A stretch of DNA of 64,000 nt from Saprospiraceae bacterium (GTDB lineage: Bacteria > Bacteroidota > Bacteroidia > Chitinophagales > Saprospiraceae). This document shows positions 35,507 through 43,352 of the stretch, one piece after another (the first letter of the stretch is position 1; every line of letters starts with the position of its first letter). Both the position numbers and the translations under genes were made by a program. Location: positions 476,670 to 540,669 of the forward strand of contig JAHDGU010000001.1 of NCBI GenBank assembly GCA_020627535.1, given 5' to 3'. Below the pieces are notes generated by a model, which was not told where the DNA came from, made no database searches, and worked only from the letters and a program-made list of their open reading frames with translations.

Positions 35507-36064
35507 ATGACAATGAGAGGATCGATTTGTTTGGTACTGACATTAGGACTGTTGTCAAGTATTCCTCACAGGGCTTTCGCCCAAAAGGAACTTGGAGAAT
35601 GGACTCATATGGTCTTTGAGCAATACGGCTTCAGTGTGATGGCATCCCAAGAGTTTAGCGAGACGATGTATACCGATAGTCTCGATGCGCAATACTCCGT
35701 GCGGACGATCAGCTATGTCGAGACGTACAAGGACGAGAATGTCGTGAGTTACATCAGCATGTATGAGCTGCCAGCCTACAATGAACTTCCACAAGGCAGA
35801 GCCAGAGATGAAGTCCTTGAAGCAGCGCTCACAGATCTCGCAGTCAACAGTAGGGCAGAGATTGTCTACCAAAATGTGATAAATCTCCCAAGTTGGGATC
35901 AATTGAGCTTTCGACTCAATAGTATCGCGAGTAGCAAGGCACTCAAAGGTCGATTTGTACTACAAGGAAGTCGTATGTATCTGATAGCCATGTACTACGA
36001 ACCTTCCATGCGCCTAAATAAGAAGAGCAATTACTTCATAGAGTCCTTTCGGCTGCTATTGTAG
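35507..36064 (+). CDS. Exported protein of unknown function
   Basis: A 185-residue protein with a good signal peptide (LVLTLGLLSSIPHRAFAQ). The mature part starts HMVFEQYGFSVMASQEF and continues as an alternating strand/helix fold of about 160 residues. This layout is like small exported proteins that resemble the C-terminal part of PsbP or DUF1795 folds, but I see no diagnostic residue and leave it unassigned. It diverges from the WG lipoprotein and converges on the decarboxylase, overlapping it by nine bases. ATG at 35513 is an alternative start. Confidence 0.7.
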   Translation: MTMRGSICLVLTLGLLSSIPHRAFAQKELGEWTHMVFEQYGFSVMASQEFSETMYTDSLDAQYSVRTISYVETYKDENVVSYISMYELPAYNELPQGRARDEVLEAALTDLAVNSRAEIVYQNVINLPSWDQLSFRLNSIASSKALKGRFVLQGSRMYLIAMYYEPSMRLNKKSNYFIESFRLLL

Positions 36065-37507
36065 CCATTCTCGCTGAAGAGTCTCACTATGCTCACGCAG
36101 CATCTCGATCGCGCGATCTATCGTGGATCTGTGTGTGCGGAAACTAAGAATGGCCATGCGTAGCCATGTGTCACCATTGATTGTAGTAGATGAGATGAAT
36201 ACTCGGCCATCCTCATGAAGTCGCTTGATCAAAGCAGCATTGAACTCCTCAGTCCGCTCTGCAGCCTGATATCTATAGATGCAGACCGATAGCTCTGGTG
36301 AAGGGCCGATTTCAAAGCCATATTGTCCTATTTCATGATAAAAATATTGGCACAGGAGCTTTTTTTCTCTGAGTGCATCTTTGAATACATTGAGACCAAA
36401 ATACTTCATGCTCATCCACATCCGAAGTCCTCTGAAGTGCTTGGTCAACTCTGGACTGAAATCGGCAGGACTCGGTTCCATCTCATGAAGCGAGTCTTGC
36501 ATGTAATTTGCCTTATAGAAGTGACTATTGTGGAGTGCTTGCCTGTCTTTGATCAATAGTGCGCCGATGCCATAGGAGAGAAAAAATCCTTTGTGCGGAT
36601 CTATCACACATGAATCACTGCGCTCGATACCTGCGAAGAGCTCACGATATTCATCCACCAGTATGAAGCCGCCTCCATAGGCAGCATCGACATGAAACCA
36701 CAATCCTTCCGCTTCACAGATGTCAGCAATCTCATCGAGCGGATCGATGGCACCAGTATCGGTGGTGCCAGCAGAGGCGACGACCATAAATGGTATCAGA
36801 CCCTGGGCCCTGTCTGCTTTCACACTCTGATCCAAGGCGGCAGCGCGAATACGAAATCTATCGTCTAAAGGCACTTCTCGGATGATGGCATGACCCAATC
36901 CAGCAACTCTCAGTGCTTTGTGCACGCAATGATGTGTCTGTGCGCTGAGGTAAATGACCAGGCGATCGTAGTCTTTCGGTAGCCAAGCACCTTGATCACG
37001 AGCAGTGCAAACAGCCATAAGATTGGCGATGCTTCCTCCACTACTGAGATTACCATAGGCCGTATCAGGATATCCAATCAGATTACAGAGCCAAGCGATC
37101 ATAGCATTTTCCAGACGGACGGCTCCAGGACTGGCAAAGTGCATACCAGCATAGACATTGTAGACTGCAGCTAGGAGGTCTGCTAGGGCGCCTGTCCTCA
37201 GTCCTCCACCTGGAATATAGCCCAAGTGCCCTTCTGATGCACAGAGGATCCCATTGCGGGATACATTGTCTTTCAACTCTTGGATGATGATAGACCAAGC
37301 CGTTCCTTGATCACTGAACCGAAATACAGCGTCATTGATTTCATAGGAGCCAAAAAACGCCTCTTGAGGCAAAATCTCGGAGACAAAGTGATTGGCTTCT
37401 TGGACGGATTCCTTCGCAAGTTTAGAGAATTCACTAGAGTCTAATTCGAGGATACGACTCGATTGTTCTAGTTCAGTAAGGCGATCAGTGATATTGCTTG
37501 TTTCCAT
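36056..37507 (-). CDS. PLP-dependent group II decarboxylase (aromatic-L-amino-acid type)
   Basis: A 483-residue pyridoxal-phosphate enzyme of the group II decarboxylase family (aromatic amino acid, tyrosine, histidine, glutamate and 2,4-diaminobutyrate decarboxylases). The PLP-stacking region is AQTHHCVHKALRVAGLG (about residues 190-206), the ring-binding Asp is in WFHVDAAYGGGF (about 271-282), and the Schiff-base Lys is in DPHKGFFLSYG (about 303-313). The best family fit is the aromatic-L-amino-acid decarboxylase group, but specificity is not decidable by eye. Its 5' end is 29 bases from coaD on the other strand. Confidence 0.9.
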   Translation of the reverse strand: METSNITDRLTELEQSSRILELDSSEFSKLAKESVQEANHFVSEILPQEAFFGSYEINDAVFRFSDQGTAWSIIIQELKDNVSRNGILCASEGHLGYIPGGGLRTGALADLLAAVYNVYAGMHFASPGAVRLENAMIAWLCNLIGYPDTAYGNLSSGGSIANLMAVCTARDQGAWLPKDYDRLVIYLSAQTHHCVHKALRVAGLGHAIIREVPLDDRFRIRAAALDQSVKADRAQGLIPFMVVASAGTTDTGAIDPLDEIADICEAEGLWFHVDAAYGGGFILVDEYRELFAGIERSDSCVIDPHKGFFLSYGIGALLIKDRQALHNSHFYKANYMQDSLHEMEPSPADFSPELTKHFRGLRMWMSMKYFGLNVFKDALREKKLLCQYFYHEIGQYGFEIGPSPELSVCIYRYQAAERTEEFNAALIKRLHEDGRVFISSTTINGDTWLRMAILSFRTHRSTIDRAIEMLREHSETLQREWLQ

Positions 37508-37508
37508 C

Positions 37509-37516
37509 TACATTTG
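37509..37516 (+). promoter_or_regulatory. -7 element for coaD
   Basis: TACATTTG matches TAnnTTTG and ends 20 bases before the ATG at 37537. It lies at the very start of the divergent decarboxylase gene. Confidence 0.45.
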
Positions 37517-37536
37517 CTGATATAGCTTTCGCGAAA

Positions 37537-38007
37537 ATGAACAAAATTGCCGTCTTTCCTGGATCGTTTGACCCTATCACATTGGGACACGTGGATATTG
37601 TCAGAAGGGCAGCCAAGATCTTTGATGAAGTAATCGTCGCTGTGGGTGTCAATAGTCAGAAGAAATACCTCTACAGCCTGGACCACCGACTAGATATGCT
37701 GGAGGCGGTGTTCTCCTCTGATGACAAGGTGTCAGTCGACCATTTCAAAGGATTGACCGTCAATTATTGTAAGGAGAAAGCCGCGCATTTTTTGTTACGT
37801 GGAATCAGAAGCTCGGGGGACTTTGACTATGAGAAGACCATCTCTCAGCTCAACCACGTGATTGGTGATGAGCTCGAGACCGTATTCTTGATTACAAGAC
37901 CAGAGTACTCCTTCATCAGCAGTACCATTGTGAGAGAAATCATCAAGGGCAAGGGCGATGTGAGTGCCTTTGTACCAGCTGAGGTGAATAGTATGTTGAA
38001 TATCTAG
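37537..38007 (+). CDS. coaD: Pantetheine-phosphate adenylyltransferase (PPAT)
   Basis: Transfers AMP from ATP to 4'-phosphopantetheine, the next-to-last step of coenzyme A synthesis. The 156-residue length is typical. The nucleotidyltransferase motif is GSFDPITLGH (about residues 8-17), and the second is ISSTIVREI (about 127-135). RGIRSSGDFDYE matches the PPAT consensus. A longer frame from TTG at 37498 would add 13 residues inside the -7 element and the neighbouring gene; ATG at 37537 fits the family. Confidence 0.96.
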   Translation: MNKIAVFPGSFDPITLGHVDIVRRAAKIFDEVIVAVGVNSQKKYLYSLDHRLDMLEAVFSSDDKVSVDHFKGLTVNYCKEKAAHFLLRGIRSSGDFDYEKTISQLNHVIGDELETVFLITRPEYSFISSTIVREIIKGKGDVSAFVPAEVNSMLNI

Positions 38008-38092
38008 TTGAGAGTTGGCAGCAGATTCTTTACCCAAAGAGTCGAGCTAGAACTTATTTCATTCGACGCGTTTGAATCTTGGTAAGATCTTA

Positions 38093-39619
38093 TCAATCAG
38101 GCAATCTGATCGAGATCACATGTTCTGGCAAGTCAAATGTATTTCCGTTAGTGCTGTGACCCCTGACTGTATCGTCAACATATATACCATAGACTGAAGT
38201 CCTGTATCGATCTGGGTCATTGCTGTAGGGTACTGATTCGTTTTCTTCAACATAGTTGCGCAGAATCTTGATCCCGTCAGTATGGTCAACTGAAATGCCG
38301 GCACGAGCCCATTCTGCTCTAGCAAGTTCGTCCCGATTTCTCGCTGGATTTATGATGAGATTGTCTCTGACCACGATATTGCTCACCGTTCCGTCATTTT
38401 GCCTGTTGCCGACATATATGGCAGCTATATCAACAGCTGAGATAAAGTTCTTGATGACCTTCCCATTTTGACATCCTCGGACGACCATGATGCCTGATTC
38501 GCCTCCGTTGTAGAGGCAATTGTTCATCACGACAAACTCGCTCACTTCGTGGAGGGATATTTGATCTGCAGTGCCACGGTTGCTTTCTGGTTCATACTTG
38601 ATATGTGGCTCTCCACTACCCATGATGTAATTATTTCTCACATGCACATGCGAAGCACCAGGACTATTCGCTGTCCGTTGGATGGCCACGGGCTGTTTGA
38701 TAGGTCCCTTTTTGGGAGGATTGATCCTATTGTTGTTTATAAAGATCCTCTCACTCCCACGAGCGCCTGCGCTGATATAGATTCCTCTTACTCTCCACTC
38801 TGAGATTCGATTGTAGTTGAGGTGCACATTGGTCGTATTGTCAGCTGTGACAATGATCCCTGAGCTTACATGTACAAAAAAGTTATTGTCTACGTAGACT
38901 CGATTGACATCTTTGGAGATTCTGACGCCTGCGAGATTATCCACATGGCCATCTTGGTCACGGACACCATGAGGCAATTCATTACGAAAACTATTGTTGT
39001 AGATCAAGACGGCCTGACAATTGGGTTTGACTTGAACCAAGCCTGACTCGACCCTCTCGGTTCCATAGAGTATCGTATTGAAAACACCGACACTTTTTGC
39101 ACCTTTTTTGATCTCTATGAGGCTTTCGCCCAAATGTGAGCCAGATGCCCTCAGCTCTTGACCATTGCCATTGAGCATGACGCCAGTTTCTAGTTGAATG
39201 GTCTCGTCTATTAAGTATGGACCTGCTTTTACAGGCATAACGAGCATGAAATAGTTTGTGTCTACACTTTGCTCCAAGTTGGCCCAGGCGGCCCATCTCC
39301 GATGTGCATCATCGATACAGTCTTGGATATCCTCTGCTTCGATCGCGCCGCTATCGTTGCGATCATTGATCACCATGACTCTCGTAGCGATGTATTCTGG
39401 ACGTGTGGCGATATCCTCTTGGCTGGCTAGATAGCAGCTTGAGAACTCTGTACGTTCTTGAGGCAGCTCAAATCTGCCTTTGTATACTTGTCCTGGAGTG
39501 TATCGCTCATACACAGCATCAGGGCCCAGGGCTTGGCCGATGAGCTGAAAATAGATACCGAGCATTAATGCTGCAGAAAGTAGAATTCTAGTGTTTGATT
39601 TCATTTTGTTCATATACAT
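38093..39619 (-). CDS. Exported right-handed parallel beta-helix protein
   Basis: A 508-residue secreted protein with an N-terminal signal (ILLSAALMLGIYFQLIGQ). The central part (about residues 150-470) has the asparagine-rich short strands of PbH1/pectate-lyase-like helices: VYVDNNFF, VHLNYNRI, IFINNNRI, VHVRNNYI, FVVMNNCLY and IVVRDNLI. Near residue 85 DRNDSGAIEAED resembles an EF-hand or dockerin calcium loop. No sorting domain is seen at the C-terminus. It could be a polysaccharide lyase, glycosidase or a non-catalytic fibre; no catalytic triad is recognisable. Starts at 39619, 39613 and 39604 are all possible. Confidence 0.82.
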   Translation of the reverse strand: MYMNKMKSNTRILLSAALMLGIYFQLIGQALGPDAVYERYTPGQVYKGRFELPQERTEFSSCYLASQEDIATRPEYIATRVMVINDRNDSGAIEAEDIQDCIDDAHRRWAAWANLEQSVDTNYFMLVMPVKAGPYLIDETIQLETGVMLNGNGQELRASGSHLGESLIEIKKGAKSVGVFNTILYGTERVESGLVQVKPNCQAVLIYNNSFRNELPHGVRDQDGHVDNLAGVRISKDVNRVYVDNNFFVHVSSGIIVTADNTTNVHLNYNRISEWRVRGIYISAGARGSERIFINNNRINPPKKGPIKQPVAIQRTANSPGASHVHVRNNYIMGSGEPHIKYEPESNRGTADQISLHEVSEFVVMNNCLYNGGESGIMVVRGCQNGKVIKNFISAVDIAAIYVGNRQNDGTVSNIVVRDNLIINPARNRDELARAEWARAGISVDHTDGIKILRNYVEENESVPYSNDPDRYRTSVYGIYVDDTVRGHSTNGNTFDLPEHVISIRLPD

Positions 39620-39776
39620 CGTAAATGTAAGACTCAGCCATCTGTAAGTAAGTCACTCATTGGCATCTTGGATGCAATATTTGGAATAGATTCTCAGACT
39701 TAGAATACCGATCTCAATGCCAAATATCTCGGTGTCGAGGTGGCATATAGTTGCTATGTATGACTTACGAGAATCT

Positions 39777-39784
39777 TACTTTTG
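39777..39784 (+). promoter_or_regulatory. -7 element for pruA
   Basis: TACTTTTG matches TAnnTTTG and ends 30 bases before the preferred ATG at 39815. A TTG at 39751-39753 is 23 bases upstream, slightly too far. Confidence 0.5.
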
Positions 39785-39814
39785 CGCTCATTTCTAGACC
39801 AAAGCAACACCATC

Positions 39815-41440
39815 ATGTCCAACGCATTCTTTGAAATTCCCATTGCTGCCAATGAGCCAGTACTCTCTTATGCTCCAGGTTCATCTGAAAGAGCTGAAGT
39901 CGAGACTGAATTACAAAAGCTTTTGGGTCAAAAGCGCAAGGTGCACATGGTGATTGGAGGTAAGAAAATCTCTAGTGGAATAGAGAAAGATCTAATACAA
40001 CCGCATGATCTAAGTCATAAGCTTGGGAGTTTTTATGAAGGTGGGGCAGAGCATGTCCAACAAGCGATTGACGCGGCTCTTGCCGCAAAGGAAAAGTGGG
40101 CTGCCATGCCATGGCAAGAAAGAGCGGCCATCTTCTTGAAAGCAGCAGATCTCCTGAGCGGACCTTACCGTGCCAGAATGAATGCGGCTACGATGCTCGC
40201 ACAGTCCAAAAATATCTACCAGGCAGAGATTGACAGTGTAGCAGAGATGTGTGACTTCTTCCGGTACAATGTGCAATACATGACGGAGATCTATGCGCAG
40301 CAGCCAGAGAGCGTAGACGGCATTTGGAATAGACTAGAGTATAGACCGCTTGAGGGATTCATCTTTGCCTTGACACCATTCAATTTTACCTCTATTGCTG
40401 CCAATCTATGTGCAGCTCCTGCGATGCTAGGCAATGTCGTGGTATGGAAGCCAAGTGACAGTCAGATTTACAGTGCGGAGGTCATTATGGACCTCTTTGA
40501 AGAAGCTGGACTACCGGCAGGTGTGATCAACTTGGTATTTGTTGATGGACCAGTGGCAGGTGATGTGATTTTCAATCACAAAGATTTTGCTGGACTGCAT
40601 TTCACTGGGAGCACAGGCGTATTTCAGAAACTCTGGCAGATCATCGGTAACAATATCACTAAGTATCGCAGCTACCCGCGCATCGTCGGTGAGACTGGTG
40701 GTAAGGACTTTGTGATCGCTCATCCAAGCGCCAATGCCGCTCAGGTATCGACTGCCTTGGTGAGAGGAGCTTTTGAATATCAGGGACAGAAGTGTAGTGC
40801 TGCCAGTAGAGCGTACATCCCAAAGAGTATGTGGCAAGATGTCAAGGAGATGATGGGTAAGGATCTCGCGTCCATCAAGATGGGATCTCCCATAGACTTT
40901 GGCAACTTTATCAATGCGGTCATCACTGAGGCGTCTTTTGACAAAATCAGCTCTTATATTGAGTCTGCCAAGTCTGATGCCAAGGCCAAAGTTATTTTTG
41001 GCGGAAGCCATAGCAAAGACAAGGGATACTTCATCGAGCCCACGGTGATAGAGACATCAGATCCCAAATACACGACCATGTGTACGGAGCTATTTGGACC
41101 AGTATTGACGATCTATGTCTATGAAGATGATCAGTGGAGTGAGACGCTCAAGATCCTGGACGAGACATCGGAGTATGCCTTGACGGGAGCAGTATTCAGC
41201 CGAGATCGTTATGCTGTGAAGGAGGCTACGGATACATTGCGCAATTCTGCGGGCAACTTCTACATCAATGACAAGCCCACAGGTGCTGTAGTCGGTCAAC
41301 AACCCTTTGGCGGAGCGAGAGCATCTGGGACCAATGATAAGGCCGGATCCATCCTCAATCTCTACCGCTGGCTATCACCCAGGACCATTAAAGAAAACTT
41401 CAATCCTCCGACGGATTATCGCTATCCGTTTTTAGGGTAA
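39815..41440 (+). CDS. pruA: L-glutamate gamma-semialdehyde dehydrogenase (P5C dehydrogenase)
   Basis: NAD-dependent aldehyde dehydrogenase that turns glutamate semialdehyde/P5C into glutamate, the second step of proline breakdown. The 541-residue, single-function form fits the Bacteroidota/eukaryotic type. The catalytic Glu is in VGETGGKDF (about residue 293), the nucleophile Cys in FEYQGQKCSAASRAY (about 327), and the family-specific tail PTGAVVGQQPFGGARASGTNDK is partly visible near the end. An in-frame ATG-like start at 39782 lies inside the promoter, so 39815 is preferred. No proline dehydrogenase gene is adjacent. Confidence 0.95.
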   Translation: MSNAFFEIPIAANEPVLSYAPGSSERAEVETELQKLLGQKRKVHMVIGGKKISSGIEKDLIQPHDLSHKLGSFYEGGAEHVQQAIDAALAAKEKWAAMPWQERAAIFLKAADLLSGPYRARMNAATMLAQSKNIYQAEIDSVAEMCDFFRYNVQYMTEIYAQQPESVDGIWNRLEYRPLEGFIFALTPFNFTSIAANLCAAPAMLGNVVVWKPSDSQIYSAEVIMDLFEEAGLPAGVINLVFVDGPVAGDVIFNHKDFAGLHFTGSTGVFQKLWQIIGNNITKYRSYPRIVGETGGKDFVIAHPSANAAQVSTALVRGAFEYQGQKCSAASRAYIPKSMWQDVKEMMGKDLASIKMGSPIDFGNFINAVITEASFDKISSYIESAKSDAKAKVIFGGSHSKDKGYFIEPTVIETSDPKYTTMCTELFGPVLTIYVYEDDQWSETLKILDETSEYALTGAVFSRDRYAVKEATDTLRNSAGNFYINDKPTGAVVGQQPFGGARASGTNDKAGSILNLYRWLSPRTIKENFNPPTDYRYPFLG

Positions 41441-41463
41441 TTATTAGAAAAAGTTACATCTGT

Positions 41464-41498
41464 AAAGCCCTCATTGCGACTGCGTGAGGGCTTTTTTT
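41464..41498 (+). terminator. Rho-independent terminator of pruA
   Basis: A perfect 10-bp stem (41464-41473 with 41485-41494), 11-base loop, and a run of seven T. It lies 23 bases after the stop. Confidence 0.9.
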
Positions 41499-41607
41499 AT
41501 GCTCAACTTCTGCACTTGTTTACAATAAGGTAACATAGGCATAACACAGCGATAAAAGCACGAAAATACTTTCGCGGTATAAAGCAAAAACCAAAACCGC
41601 AAAGTAG

Positions 41608-43251
41608 ATGAAACAAAGCTTACTCTCTATCTTATTTTCCTTCTTCACTCTGGGCGCTTTCGCGCAAATCACTATTACCGATGCTGACATCAATGCCGGT
41701 GACAATGTCACTTGGTCGCCAGGACAAGAGTACATTCTTGATGGCTATGTGTTTGTAGAAGAAGGTGCTACTCTGACAATCGAGCCAGGAACTATTGTCA
41801 AAGGAAAATCAACACCAACGAATGGAGAAGCGACATCAGCACTCATCATTGCGAGAGGAGGAAAGATCATCGCAGAAGGTACTGCCGAGGCTCCGATCAT
41901 CTTCACGGCAGAATTTGACATCATTGACATCATCCCAGATCTGACGAAGAACAACAAAGGACTTTGGGGTGGCCTGATCATACTAGGTAACGCCGTAGTC
42001 GGAGAAGATGGTGGCACAGACAATGTAGAGGGAATACCGTCAAGTGAAGGGAGAGCTCAATATGGTGGTACTGACGATGCTGATGATTCTGGAGTGCTCA
42101 AGTATGTTTCGATCCGCCATGCAGGTTCTGCGCTAGAGGCCAATAATGAGATCAATGGATTGACACTCGCTGGCGTCGGGTCAGGAACTGAGATCGACTA
42201 CATCGAGATCTTCGCCAACCTAGACGATGGTATAGAGTTTTTCGGAGGTACGGTCGCAGTGAAGCATGCAGCCATTTCATTTTGCGGAGACGACAGCTTC
42301 GACTATGATGAATCATACAGAGGAAAAGGACAGTTCTGGTTTTCCGTCCAAGATGATCTCAGCAATAGAGCAGGCGAGTGGGATGGATCAGAGTCTACAG
42401 ACCTTCTACCAAAGACAGAAGTATCTCTATCCAATATGACATTTATCGGTGCTGGTACAGAGTCCATGAATGCCGATGGAAATGATGCTCTTCGGATCAG
42501 AGATGCTGCTGCAGCGAATGTATGGAGTTCTGTCTTTGTTGGATTTGCTGATAGAGCCATCAATCTGGACAATGACTTTGCTGGCGATTCTTATGATGAG
42601 TTTCTGGATGGCAACATCAACTTCGTCGCCAATGCTTTTTTCGATTTCGGTGCGGGCAGCAGCTTCGCTGATATCGTCAATACCGATGGAGGTGATGACA
42701 ATTTACTCATCACTCATCTCATGGAAAATGCCAATGACACTCAAGATCCACAGCTAGGGGGCATCAGTCGTGAGGCGGATGGCGGACTTGATCCAAGACT
42801 GGATGCAGGATCTCCCTACCTCAGTTCTGCTCAGGTCCCTGAGGATCCTTTCTTTGATCAAGTAGATTATATCGGAGCCTTCTCCAATGAGCAAGACGGC
42901 AACTGGATGCTTGGATGGACGGCATTGGATGCCTATGGGTTTCTCGGTGATTTCATTGTCACCAGCACCTTTGATCAGGCTGCGGTCGATGTGACTCAAG
43001 CAGAAATCAATCCTAACCCTGCCACTGATATAAGCAATCTTTCCATCACACTGGAAGAGGCTACACAAATCGATGTGGACATCATGAGTATAGATGGACG
43101 CATGATCGCATCTCCTATAAGCATGCTCAGTCTCGAAGCTGGAAGACATACCTTACAGATCGATCTTTCATCAGCCAAGTCTGGACCGCTGATGCTCATC
43201 GTGACGGGTGATGGTGAGCTTATAGCTCGAGAGATGATCATCAAAAAATAG
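41608..43251 (+). CDS. Secreted beta-helix-like protein with T9SS type A sorting domain
   Basis: A 547-residue exported protein. After a signal peptide (FFTLGAFAQ) it opens with ITITDADINAGDNVTWSPGQ and a series of short strands around ILDGYVFVEEGATLTIEPG and IFTAEFD, a parallel beta-helix-like layout found in many uncharacterised Bacteroidota cargo proteins. The last 80 residues form a T9SS sorting domain (INPNPATDISNLSI, then IDVDIMSIDGRMI and REMIIKK). It is followed after 101 bases by a TonB-dependent receptor on the same strand, with a hairpin between. The pairing suggests surface capture feeding the receptor (inference). Substrate unknown. Confidence 0.87.
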   Translation: MKQSLLSILFSFFTLGAFAQITITDADINAGDNVTWSPGQEYILDGYVFVEEGATLTIEPGTIVKGKSTPTNGEATSALIIARGGKIIAEGTAEAPIIFTAEFDIIDIIPDLTKNNKGLWGGLIILGNAVVGEDGGTDNVEGIPSSEGRAQYGGTDDADDSGVLKYVSIRHAGSALEANNEINGLTLAGVGSGTEIDYIEIFANLDDGIEFFGGTVAVKHAAISFCGDDSFDYDESYRGKGQFWFSVQDDLSNRAGEWDGSESTDLLPKTEVSLSNMTFIGAGTESMNADGNDALRIRDAAAANVWSSVFVGFADRAINLDNDFAGDSYDEFLDGNINFVANAFFDFGAGSSFADIVNTDGGDDNLLITHLMENANDTQDPQLGGISREADGGLDPRLDAGSPYLSSAQVPEDPFFDQVDYIGAFSNEQDGNWMLGWTALDAYGFLGDFIVTSTFDQAAVDVTQAEINPNPATDISNLSITLEEATQIDVDIMSIDGRMIASPISMLSLEAGRHTLQIDLSSAKSGPLMLIVTGDGELIAREMIIKK

Positions 43252-43261
43252 CAAGAACAAT

Positions 43262-43296
43262 GAGTCGATTAGGCCTTAAAGGAGCCTGGTCGACTC
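43262..43296 (+). other. Intercistronic hairpin between the T9SS protein and TonB receptor genes
   Basis: Arms GAGTCGA (43262-43268) and TCGACTC (43290-43296) with inner arms AGGC (43271-43274) and GCCT (43284-43287). It is followed by TCTTAGG rather than a T tract, so it may stabilise or process the mRNA or weaken read-through rather than fully terminate. Confidence 0.5.
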
Positions 43297-43352
43297 TCTT
43301 AGGATATAATAAGCAACAACAAGGAAATTCATAAAACTAGGATTAAGCAAGC

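Noticed and set aside
38008-38092. Terminator between the convergent coaD and beta-helix genes
   Set aside because: Only a five-base stem (TCTTT/AAAGA) is visible, with no T tract.
41567-41574. TACTTTCG as the -7 element of the 41608 gene
   Set aside because: Mismatch in the TTTG part and no -33 box at proper spacing.
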